11,629 bases of DNA, from contig JAITFA010000200.1 of assembly GCA_031281685.1 (NCBI GenBank), positions 1 to 11,629 of the forward strand. Reading direction: 5' to 3'. Position numbers and translations under genes: made by a program. Origin of the DNA: Treponema sp. GTDB lineage: Bacteria; Spirochaetota; Spirochaetia; Treponematales; Breznakiellaceae. Under the pieces are notes generated by a model. It was given only the letters and a program-made list of their open reading frames with translations, was not told where the DNA came from and made no database searches. Positions 1-5,073 of the stretch are shown one piece after another. Each line of letters opens with the position of its first letter. Position 1 is the first letter of the stretch.

Positions 1-121
1 GTTCCAAAAACGCACGGACGCCTGCCTTTGAGTCGTCAAGGCTCCGCAAGCCCATACCCGCTGTGGTATGCCAAAGTTCGGAAACCGTTTCATAGTCCGC
101 AATCGTCATTAACCTGATCAT
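1..121 (-). CDS. GNAT-family N-acetyltransferase, N-terminal part (cut by window edge)
   Basis: Reading leftwards from an ATG at 121, 40 codons are open to the window edge. The peptide begins MIRLMTIADYETVSELW, continues through an AGMGLRSLDDS segment and ends in AFLE. This is the usual beta1-alpha1 opening of GNAT acetyltransferases, in which a short strand is followed by a helix and a GMGL/DD loop before a helix ending in a phenylalanine-leucine pair. GNAT proteins move an acetyl group from acetyl-CoA to an amine; the substrate cannot be told from this fragment, and the acetyl-CoA-binding motif lies outside the window. The gene is divergent from the alpha-glucuronidase. No Shine-Dalgarno sequence precedes the ATG, and a promoter lies so close that the mRNA may be leaderless. 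A second in-frame ATG four codons in is possible but also lacks a ribosome site. Confidence 0.72.
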   Translation of the reverse strand, partial: MIRLMTIADYETVSELWHTTAGMGLRSLDDSKAGVRAFLE

Positions 122-127
122 GGCGTG

Positions 128-156
128 ATAATAGGGCAAACTCGCGCTGTGTGCAA
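128..156 (-). promoter_or_regulatory. Sigma-70-type promoter for the divergent GNAT gene
   Basis: On the - strand a TTGCAC box (156 to 151) is followed after exactly 17 bases by TATTAT (133 to 128). The end of the -10 box is only six bases from the ATG at 121, so transcription would start at or next to the start codon. Both boxes are close to consensus and the spacing is ideal; function is inferred. Confidence 0.5.
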
Positions 157-160
157 CACA
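148..160. promoter_or_regulatory. Short dyad, possible operator between divergent genes
   Basis: TGTGT and ACACA arms flank a three-base centre and overlap the -35 box of the leftward promoter. A dyad between a sugar-enzyme gene and a divergent gene could bind a regulator, but the arms are only five bases and chance occurrence is quite possible. Confidence 0.22.
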
Positions 161-184
161 TGGACTTTACGCTATGCTGTTCGC

Positions 185-189
185 GGAGG
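185..189 (+). promoter_or_regulatory. Ribosome-binding site that fixes the alpha-glucuronidase start
   Basis: GGAGG lies five bases before the ATG at 195. The earlier in-frame ATG at 174 has no such sequence in front of it, so 195 is preferred. Confidence 0.75.
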
Positions 190-194
190 CTAAA

Positions 195-2192
195 ATGATT
201 TGCAACATAAAAGAATATGATTGTTGGTTTCAACGCCGCGCCAGCGTACCGCTTGCGCGGCTTCTGGGTAGCGTTGGTTTGTTGGAACAGAGTTTGGTTC
301 TGGAAAACGCGGCAGGGGAACTGAGTGCGCTTTTGACAAAAAACTTCGCGGTGTTAAGCGTGGTTGAAGGCAAAGACGCCGGCACGCTGATCGGGACAAT
401 TCCCGGACTGAACGCGCAGCTTGGGCTTAAACTGCCGTCCACTAAGCCCGAAGGCTTTGTGATTAAGGTCTCTGACACCCGCGTCATTATCGCGGGACAG
501 GACGAAATTGGCGCGCTCTACGGGGTATACCGTTTCCTCGCCTTGCTTGCCTTGGGCAAGATCAATGTGGGAACCGAGCTTATTGACGCGCCCGCGACGC
601 AGTTCCGTTCACTCACGCACTGGGACAACATCAGCGGCGATGTGATTCGCGGTTATGCGGGTAAGTCGCTTTTCTATAACAATGGACGTGTTGATTATGA
701 CGAACAGCGCGTTATTGATTATGCGCGGCTACTCGCTTCAATTGGTATCAACCGGCTTGCCATTGGGGGAACTTTCGGGCCCGGTCCTGGGCAACTCCTC
801 ATCACCGAGTCCATGTTGCCTGATGTGGCGCGGCTTGCCGCCCTGTTCCGGCCATTTGGCGTGAAGCTGCTGCTTAACGTCAAGTTCAGTGCGCCCTATA
901 CCTTGGGCAAGCTGCCTACCGCGGATCCGCTTGACGCGGACGTTGTTGCCTGGTGGAAAGAACGCGCCGACCTGATCTATCGCTACGTCCCTGACCTAGC
1001 TGGTTTTGTGGTGAAGGCTGATTCTGAGATGGAGCCGGGACCTTTTGACTATGGCCGTAACCACGCGGAAGGCGCTAACGCTTTGGCCGCTGCTCTGGCT
1101 CCCCATGGCGGGGAACTGGTGTGGCGCTGTTTTGTGTATAACTGCGCTCAAGACTGGCGGGATCAGTCTATTGATAGGGCGCGGGCAGCCTACGATGTGT
1201 TCAAACCGCTTGACGGCATGTTTGCTGACAACGTGCTGCTTCAGGTAAAGTTCGGACCCTATGACTTTCAAGTGCTGGAACCGGTCAGTCCACTCTTCGG
1301 CGCTTTGAGCAAAACCCGCTATACGCTGGAAGTCCAGGTAACGCAGGAATACACTGGTCAGCAGATCGATCTTTGTTATCTTCCTTATAAGTGGGAGCGG
1401 ATACTTGACTTTGATACGCGCTATGGTCCGCGTTCTACGCTTCGGGAACTTTTGATTGACGGCAAGATTTCCGGCGTTGGCGCGATTCCTAATGTTGGTC
1501 TTGACCATAACTGGACCGGGCATACATTAGCGCAGGCAAACCTGTACGGCTATGGCCGCCTCTGCTGGGACCCAAGTCTTAGCGCGGAGCAAATCGCCCG
1601 CGAATGGAGCGCGCTCACCTTTACCGACGCGAGTGTCGCGGATACGGTATCTGAGCTTCTGCTCCGTTCCTACCCGGCCTATGAAAAGTACAACGCGCCG
1701 TTTGGCGTTTGTTTCATGGTAACGCCGGCTGGACACTATGGCCCGAACATTGAGGGCTACGAGTTTTCCCCCTGGGGAACCTACCACCGCGCCGACCGTT
1801 TTGCCATTGGTATTGACCGTACTGGTTCGGGAACGGGCTATGTTACGCAATATGCGCCGGAAAACGCCGCGCTTTTTGGCGATCCGGCAACCTGTCCTGA
1901 GCAGCTCATCCTGTTTTTCCACCGGCTTCGCTATGACTATGTTATGAAAAACGGCCAGACCCTGCTTCAGAACATCTACAATACCCACTTCGAGGGTTAC
2001 GACGAGGTTAAACACATGCTTGAACTGTGGAAGGGACTCAAAGACTGGCTTGATGAACACACCTACTCGTCGGTGCTTACCCGTTTTGAACGTCAACTTG
2101 CCAATGCCCGCGAGTGGCGTGACCAGATCAACACCTACTTCTGGCGCAAGACCGGCATTACCGACGCCCATGTCCGAAAAATTTACGAATGA
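195..2192 (+). CDS. aguA: Alpha-glucuronidase, glycoside hydrolase family 67
   Basis: This 665-aa protein matches the usual length of bacterial GH67 enzymes. They remove (4-O-methyl-)glucuronic acid from the non-reducing-end xylose of aldouronic acids released from xylan. The catalytic signatures are easy to read: KADSEMEPGP with the acid Glu278, GPYDFQVLEPVSPLFG with Asp357, and QVTQEYTGQQ with Glu385, equivalent to the Glu/Asp/Glu set established for the family. Roughly, residues 1-130 form the N-terminal domain, 135-450 the barrel, and the rest the helical C-terminal domain. There is no signal peptide, so it should act in the cytoplasm on imported oligosaccharides. It seems to be a single gene: the left neighbour is divergent and a long repeat region follows its stop. 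No xylanase, xylosidase or transporter is visible in the window. The start at 195 rests on GGAGG at 185-189; a start at 174 would add seven residues. Confidence 0.95.
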   Translation: MICNIKEYDCWFQRRASVPLARLLGSVGLLEQSLVLENAAGELSALLTKNFAVLSVVEGKDAGTLIGTIPGLNAQLGLKLPSTKPEGFVIKVSDTRVIIAGQDEIGALYGVYRFLALLALGKINVGTELIDAPATQFRSLTHWDNISGDVIRGYAGKSLFYNNGRVDYDEQRVIDYARLLASIGINRLAIGGTFGPGPGQLLITESMLPDVARLAALFRPFGVKLLLNVKFSAPYTLGKLPTADPLDADVVAWWKERADLIYRYVPDLAGFVVKADSEMEPGPFDYGRNHAEGANALAAALAPHGGELVWRCFVYNCAQDWRDQSIDRARAAYDVFKPLDGMFADNVLLQVKFGPYDFQVLEPVSPLFGALSKTRYTLEVQVTQEYTGQQIDLCYLPYKWERILDFDTRYGPRSTLRELLIDGKISGVGAIPNVGLDHNWTGHTLAQANLYGYGRLCWDPSLSAEQIAREWSALTFTDASVADTVSELLLRSYPAYEKYNAPFGVCFMVTPAGHYGPNIEGYEFSPWGTYHRADRFAIGIDRTGSGTGYVTQYAPENAALFGDPATCPEQLILFFHRLRYDYVMKNGQTLLQNIYNTHFEGYDEVKHMLELWKGLKDWLDEHTYSSVLTRFERQLANAREWRDQINTYFWRKTGITDAHVRKIYE

Positions 2193-2194
2193 CC

Positions 2195-2328
2195 CTCACG
2201 TTACGCGGACTGGGCCGCGTAAAGGCGCGAATGAACACGAATAGCTACAGTAGTTGGCAAAACGATCCGCGTTCATTCGTGCCATTCGCGGACTTCTATG
2301 GTATACCAGCGAGCGTGCGTAACGTGAG
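2195..2328. repeat. 134-bp dyad element with 12-bp perfect terminal inverted repeats
   Basis: CTCACGTTACGC at 2195-2206 is repeated perfectly inverted as GCGTAACGTGAG at 2317-2328. Nested inside, CGAATGAAC (2228-2236) faces GTTCATTCG (2271-2279), and CGCGGACT occurs twice in direct orientation (2204-2211 and 2287-2294). A 10-bp palindrome, TGGTATACCA, lies at 2299-2308. There is no reading frame of note. The element starts two bases after the alpha-glucuronidase stop codon. The GAATGAACACGAAT-type wording resembles intergenic repeats I have seen scattered in environmental bacterial genomes; that similarity is from memory, not a search. It could be a MITE-like element or a structured 3' end for the upstream mRNA. 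Confidence 0.7.
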
Positions 2329-2348
2329 TAACTAAGCAAAGCAAACAG

Positions 2349-2388
2349 AAAAAAAATCTCTGTGAGATTTTTGGAAAAACTCACAGAG
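2349..2388 (-). terminator. Hairpin plus T-run, terminator-like on the - strand
   Basis: Read leftwards, the first repeat unit forms a nine-pair stem (CTCTGTGAG with CTCACAGAG) whose loop can pair further. It is followed by one A and eight Ts (the A-run at 2349-2356). That is a good intrinsic terminator for leftward transcription, but no leftward gene is visible to its right. On the + strand the hairpin is followed by ATTTCGG, which is a poor terminator. Confidence 0.4.
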
Positions 2389-2549
2389 ATTTCGGTAAGA
2401 ACTCCGTGAGTTTTCTGGAAAAACTCACAGAGATTTCGGTAAGAACTCTGTGAGATTTCTGGAAAAACTCACAGAGATTTCGGTAAGAACTCCGTGAGAT
2501 TTCTGGAAAAACTCACAGAGATTTCGGTAAGAACTCCGTGAGATTTCTG
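2358..2549. repeat. 44-bp tandem repeat array of alternating inverted arms (4.4 copies)
   Basis: Four full units lie at 2358-2401, 2402-2445, 2446-2489 and 2490-2533, followed by 16 bases of a fifth. Each unit holds a left arm CTC(T/C)GTGAG, a 13-base spacer, a right arm CTCACAGAG and another 13-base spacer. Complementary nine-base arms therefore alternate every 22 bases. The two spacers are alike (about ten of 13 bases match between ATTTCTGGAAAAA and ATTTCGGTAAGAA), which suggests growth from a 22-bp unit. The right halves are identical in all four units; the left halves vary only at the fourth arm base and at a few loop bases. Any arm can pair with the neighbour on either side. The array ends about 100 bases before the DUF2225 gene. 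No coding frame is evident. Confidence 0.93.
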
Positions 2550-2635
2550 TATATATGTCTGGCACTACTTGTACCTGACTCACCTACGAAAAAGGAAACG
2601 CCGATGTCCCGGCTCTAGGTATTGGATTCCTGACC

Positions 2636-2641
2636 GATAAT
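2636..2641 (+). promoter_or_regulatory. Possible -10 box directly in front of the DUF2225 gene
   Basis: GATAAT ends six bases before the ATG at 2648, with no Shine-Dalgarno sequence between, so a leaderless mRNA is possible. No convincing -35 box sits at the right distance (CTCTAG at 2613-2618), so this is weak. Confidence 0.25.
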
Positions 2642-2647
2642 AAAAAT

Positions 2648-3502
2648 ATGGCTGAAGAACGAGAATTGAAGGTATCTTTCTTATCCAAGAACAAAATCAC
2701 CTGCCCCTTGTGTTCGGAAATTTTTCACCGTGAAGAATTGTTGTCGGGGAGCGGGCGGCTAATCGCGGGAACCATCACTGATGAATTGCACCGGCTCTAC
2801 GAACCGTCAATGAAGTACGGCGATGTATATCCGTTGGTATATCAGGCAACAGTGTGTCCAAAATGTTGGTATGCCGCGATGGACAAGGACTTTGTGGACT
2901 TGCCTAAAGATGGGTGGAAGAAGGGAGCGGCGGATGCGGTAAAACGGATGGCGGATGCTAAACTTATCTTCCCTGATGTTGATTTCCACGAAGTGCGAAC
3001 CCTCAAGTCTGGGGCGGCGTCTCAATACTTGGTAACCCGTTGTTACGATTACTTTCCCAAGGAATTTTCACCCACCATCAAGCAGGGAATCGCGGCTTTG
3101 CGTACCGGCTGGTTACTTGACGAACTTCACAATAAGTTTCCGGGTGAGCATTACGATTGGCTATCGGGACTATTCAAACGCAAGGCGCAGTTTTTCTACA
3201 CCGAAGCCCTGGAACGGGAGCAGAACCAGAGCGAGCTGCTTTCGGGGATCAAAAACTGCGGTCCTGATACGGACAAAAATTATGCTTATGAAGGAGCCAT
3301 CTACCTCGCGGGCTTGCTTACCTATAAGTACGGTTCCAAGAGTGATAGTGAATTGCGCGAGAAACAGTTGTCAAGCATAAAGGTAAACATCGCCAGGATA
3401 TTTGGTCTGGGTAAAGCGTCAAAAAACAAACCTGGACCTCTGCTGGAACACGCCAAAACCCTCTACACCAACATCAACAAAGAACTTCATGAGTCGGACT
3501 GA
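2648..3502 (+). CDS. DUF2225 family protein with paired CxxC motifs
   Basis: This 284-aa protein carries ITCPLCSEIF (Cys19, Cys22) and VCPKCWYAAMDKDF (Cys70, Cys73) in its first 80 residues. The spacing and the aromatic, basic stretch after the second pair are typical of DUF2225 (PF09986). The four cysteines are likely to hold a zinc ion. From about residue 90 the protein is predicted to be mostly helical, with a repeated Tyr/Leu pattern. The function of the family is not established to my knowledge; it is common in spirochaetes, clostridia and bacilli. There is no signal peptide or membrane segment, so it should be cytoplasmic. No Shine-Dalgarno sequence precedes the ATG, and an in-frame TAA lies just upstream, so the start cannot be further out. 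Its end overlaps the truA start by 14 bases, suggesting a two-gene operon. Confidence 0.82.
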   Translation: MAEERELKVSFLSKNKITCPLCSEIFHREELLSGSGRLIAGTITDELHRLYEPSMKYGDVYPLVYQATVCPKCWYAAMDKDFVDLPKDGWKKGAADAVKRMADAKLIFPDVDFHEVRTLKSGAASQYLVTRCYDYFPKEFSPTIKQGIAALRTGWLLDELHNKFPGEHYDWLSGLFKRKAQFFYTEALEREQNQSELLSGIKNCGPDTDKNYAYEGAIYLAGLLTYKYGSKSDSELREKQLSSIKVNIARIFGLGKASKNKPGPLLEHAKTLYTNINKELHESD

Positions 3503-4244
3503 GAGGAATATCAGGTTACTGGTGGCGTATGACGGGACAGACTTTTCCGGCTGGCAGAGGCAAGACGGCGGCAAGGGACGAACCGTACAGGGTACGCTTG
3601 AGGCGGCGCTGGCGAAACTGCACAAGAGGCCGGTGAACCTGAGCGCGGCGGGCAGAACCGATGCGGGCGTACACGCGGTGGGGCAAGTGTCCAACTTTTA
3701 TACTGATATCAACAACATGGCGGCTGAACGCTTTATACCGGCGCTTAACAGTCTCTTGCCGCAAGACCTGCGGGTGCTTGCCGCCCAAGAGACCAGTCCT
3801 GAGTTCCACGCCCGCTTTGCCGCCCAAAGCCGTACTTATCGTTATCATATTATCGCGGAACGTCATGCGCTCCCCCATGAACTGCGCTACGCGCTCCAGC
3901 TCTGGCGGCGTCCCCGCATTGAACGCTTGAACAGCTACGCCCGCTGTCTGCGGGGTGAGCTTGATTGTTCGGTTTTCGCGTCGTCCAAAGACCCCAGTCA
4001 TTCACGGAACCGCTATTTTTTTGGCGCTCTGTTTTTTGCTGAGCGTGATACGCTGGTTTTTGAAATCACGGCCAATGCTTTTTTATGGAAGATGGTTCGT
4101 TCCATTGTGGGTACACTGCTGTACTGCGAGGAGCATGACGTATCGCCTGATGCGTTCAAAGCGCTTCTCGCTTCTGGCGAACGTAAATTGGCCGGCCCCA
4201 CTGTCCCGCCGCACGGACTCTTCCTGTGGTACGTGGCGTATTGA
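3489..4244 (+). CDS. truA: tRNA pseudouridine(38-40) synthase TruA
   Basis: TruA converts uridines 38, 39 and 40 in the anticodon stem-loop of many tRNAs to pseudouridine. The 251-aa product opens with the family's typical IRLLVAYDGTDFSGWQ and has the catalytic loop AAGRTDAGVHAVGQV with the nucleophile Asp58 (Asp60 in E. coli). Later family segments are FHARFAAQSRTYRYHI and, near the end, FLWKMVRSIVGTLL and LAGPTVPPHGLFLW. The length is normal. The start at 3489 is chosen because it places the conserved YDG motif close to the N terminus as in other TruA proteins. The open frame extends about 29 codons further upstream, but that part overlaps DUF2225 and is not TruA-like. The ATG lies inside the end of the DUF2225 gene, so translation is probably coupled to it. 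Confidence 0.95.
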   Translation: MSRTERNIRLLVAYDGTDFSGWQRQDGGKGRTVQGTLEAALAKLHKRPVNLSAAGRTDAGVHAVGQVSNFYTDINNMAAERFIPALNSLLPQDLRVLAAQETSPEFHARFAAQSRTYRYHIIAERHALPHELRYALQLWRRPRIERLNSYARCLRGELDCSVFASSKDPSHSRNRYFFGALFFAERDTLVFEITANAFLWKMVRSIVGTLLYCEEHDVSPDAFKALLASGERKLAGPTVPPHGLFLWYVAY

Positions 4245-4446
4245 CGATCCTGAGTATTAGTGCTTGTTGTTTCCTGACAACGTTACAGCGCGGCTTCACG
4301 GTAACTTCATGTTCGTAATGAACTTCACGAGCCGTCCGCAGACTGTTGACGCTGGCGCGGCGGGAAGAAGACTCTCGCGCCGTTTGACACATGGCTCATC
4401 AGCCGATAAGGGTTGTGCCGCTATGCTCAGAAAGACCGTGATGGTG
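4245..4446. other. Intergenic region without a recognised gene
   Basis: I found no protein-coding frame with family resemblance here on either strand, and no tRNA or known small RNA. One GC-rich hairpin is visible: GGCGCG at 4354-4359 pairs with CGCGCC at 4376-4381, with wobble pairs at both ends. A TTGACA at 4384-4389 has only a poor -10 candidate (GATAAG, 4405-4410). The stretch may be a truA 3' region or hold an unrecognised RNA. Confidence 0.4.
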
Positions 4447-4476
4447 TTGACACAGCTTTTGTGTTTATAGTATTTT
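4447..4476 (+). promoter_or_regulatory. Promoter for the zinc-ribbon/rpsT cluster
   Basis: A perfect TTGACA at 4447-4452 is followed after 18 bases by TATTTT (4471-4476); TATAGT at 4466-4471 is a better box but is too close. An ACACA-N5-TGTGT dyad (4450-4464) lies in the spacer and could be an operator. The expected transcript starts near 4483, about 30 bases before the ATG. Confidence 0.5.
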
Positions 4477-4499
4477 CTTGTGTATTAAGTATTTATACT

Positions 4500-4506
4500 A
4501 AGGAGG
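4500..4506 (+). promoter_or_regulatory. Strong Shine-Dalgarno sequence for the 57-aa zinc-ribbon gene
   Basis: AAGGAGG lies seven bases before the ATG at 4514. It is the best ribosome site in the window, which supports this short gene being real and well expressed. Confidence 0.85.
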
Positions 4507-4513
4507 CAGTATT

Positions 4514-4687
4514 ATGGCACAAGCGGTTAGTAAGAACTCCCGTACCAGCAGCGCTACCCAGAAGTTTTTTTGTTCCTGCGGCGGCGAAGTCAAGATGAAA
4601 ACGCTTTTCGAAAAGGGAAAGGCAAAGATCATCGCGGAATGTGAGAAGTGTAAACGGGTTGAACGGCGTCCTTCGGACTTTAAGTAG
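4514..4687 (+). CDS. Small basic zinc-ribbon protein, 57 aa
   Basis: I do not recognise a named family. The 57-aa product has FFCSCGGEV (Cys20, Cys22) and, 21 residues on, CEKCKRVERRPSDF (Cys43, Cys46). This CxC...CxxC layout fits a zinc ribbon with two knuckles joined by a strand-turn-strand segment. The protein is rich in Lys and Arg, with few acidic residues, and has a loose Ser/Thr-rich N terminus, so RNA or ribosome binding is a reasonable guess. It has its own promoter (4447-4476) and a full Shine-Dalgarno sequence, and stands first in the cluster before rpsT (S20), separated by two hairpins. That setting and its size resemble small ribosomal zinc-ribbon proteins such as L33 or L36, but it matches none that I know. 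Strong expression signals and conserved-looking cysteines make a spurious frame unlikely. Confidence 0.78.
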   Translation: MAQAVSKNSRTSSATQKFFCSCGGEVKMKTLFEKGKAKIIAECEKCKRVERRPSDFK

Positions 4688-4695
4688 ACGATAAG

Positions 4696-4727
4696 CGCTC
4701 CGTCACTGATAAACAGTGAGTGGAGCG
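4696..4727 (+). promoter_or_regulatory. Hairpin between the zinc-ribbon gene and rpsT
   Basis: CGCTCC (4696-4701) pairs with GGAGCG (4722-4727), and TCACTG (4703-4708) pairs with CAGTGA (4714-4719), with a small internal bulge and a five-base loop. It is followed by GTGTTTC rather than a true T-run, so it may be a weak terminator, a processing site or a 3' stabiliser. Confidence 0.5.
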
Positions 4728-4741
4728 GTGTTTCAAAAATG

Positions 4742-4762
4742 GTGCGCTGGGAAACAGCGCAC
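4742..4762 (+). promoter_or_regulatory. Perfect hairpin in the rpsT leader
   Basis: GTGCGCTG (4742-4749) and CAGCGCAC (4755-4762) form a perfect eight-pair, GC-rich stem with a GGAAA loop. TTTAAT and the Shine-Dalgarno sequence follow directly. It could be an attenuator or a target for control of S20 synthesis. Confidence 0.55.
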
Positions 4763-4768
4763 TTTAAT

Positions 4769-4773
4769 AGGAG
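4769..4773 (+). promoter_or_regulatory. Ribosome-binding site that fixes the rpsT TTG start
   Basis: AGGAG lies seven bases before the TTG at 4781. The only in-frame ATG nearby (4739) lies upstream, in front of the leader hairpin, and has no ribosome site. Confidence 0.75.
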
Positions 4774-4780
4774 TAACAAT

Positions 4781-5056
4781 TTGGCTGGTAAAAGTAGTTC
4801 CGCTGAAAAGCGGCATCGGCAGAGTGAAGAGCGCCGGATGAGGAACAAGGCAGTGAAAAGTTCCGTGCGGACGAGCGCGAAGAAGTTTGTGGTCTTGGCC
4901 CAGAAGAAAACGGTGTCAGAGGCTGAAACAGCTCTGAAAGACATGATCAAGAAGCTCGACACCGCGTCGCGGAAGGGCATCATCAAGAAGAACGCGGCGT
5001 CTCGTAAAAAATCGCGGATGCAGCGGCTTTTTAACTCCATCAAGGCGGCGCAGTAG
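4781..5056 (+). CDS. rpsT: 30S ribosomal protein S20
   Basis: S20 is a primary 16S rRNA-binding protein of the small subunit. The 91-aa product (M)AGKSSSAEKRHRQSEERRMRNKAVKSS... has the family's run of basic helices, and the late segment KGIIKKNAASRKKSRM matches the conserved S20 C-terminal helix. Length is normal for the family. The start is a TTG at 4781, supported by AGGAG seven bases upstream and by the short N terminus typical of S20. An ATG at 4739 would add 14 residues that do not look like S20 and would include the leader hairpin. E. coli rpsT also uses UUG, where it is linked to autoregulation; a similar control is inferred here. The gene is followed after 17 bases by the HU-like gene. 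Confidence 0.93.
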   Translation: MAGKSSSAEKRHRQSEERRMRNKAVKSSVRTSAKKFVVLAQKKTVSEAETALKDMIKKLDTASRKGIIKKNAASRKKSRMQRLFNSIKAAQ

Positions 5057-5073
5057 CCGCGTGGCGTGGGCTT

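Noticed and set aside
1527..2171. Long minus-strand open frame (214 codons) opposite the alpha-glucuronidase
   Set aside because: It lies fully opposite a clear GH67 gene, shows no family resemblance and has no ribosome site; it mirrors the codon bias of the sense gene.
2358..2549. CRISPR array
   Set aside because: The intervals between arms are near-identical rather than unique, the period is 44 bases with no spacer diversity, and there are no cas genes.
3402..3488. Upstream extension of TruA
   Set aside because: These 29 codons overlap the DUF2225 coding end and place the YDG motif too far from the N terminus.
4301..4325. tRNA-like GTTCGTAATGAAC segment
   Set aside because: It resembles a T-arm only superficially; no acceptor, D or anticodon stems could be built around it.
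4264..4470. Short plus-strand frame (68 codons) between truA and the zinc-ribbon gene
   Set aside because: No ribosome site, no family resemblance, and it runs through the promoter of the next gene.
4739..4780. ATG start for rpsT at 4739
   Set aside because: No ribosome site, it would translate through the leader hairpin, and the 14 extra residues do not resemble S20.
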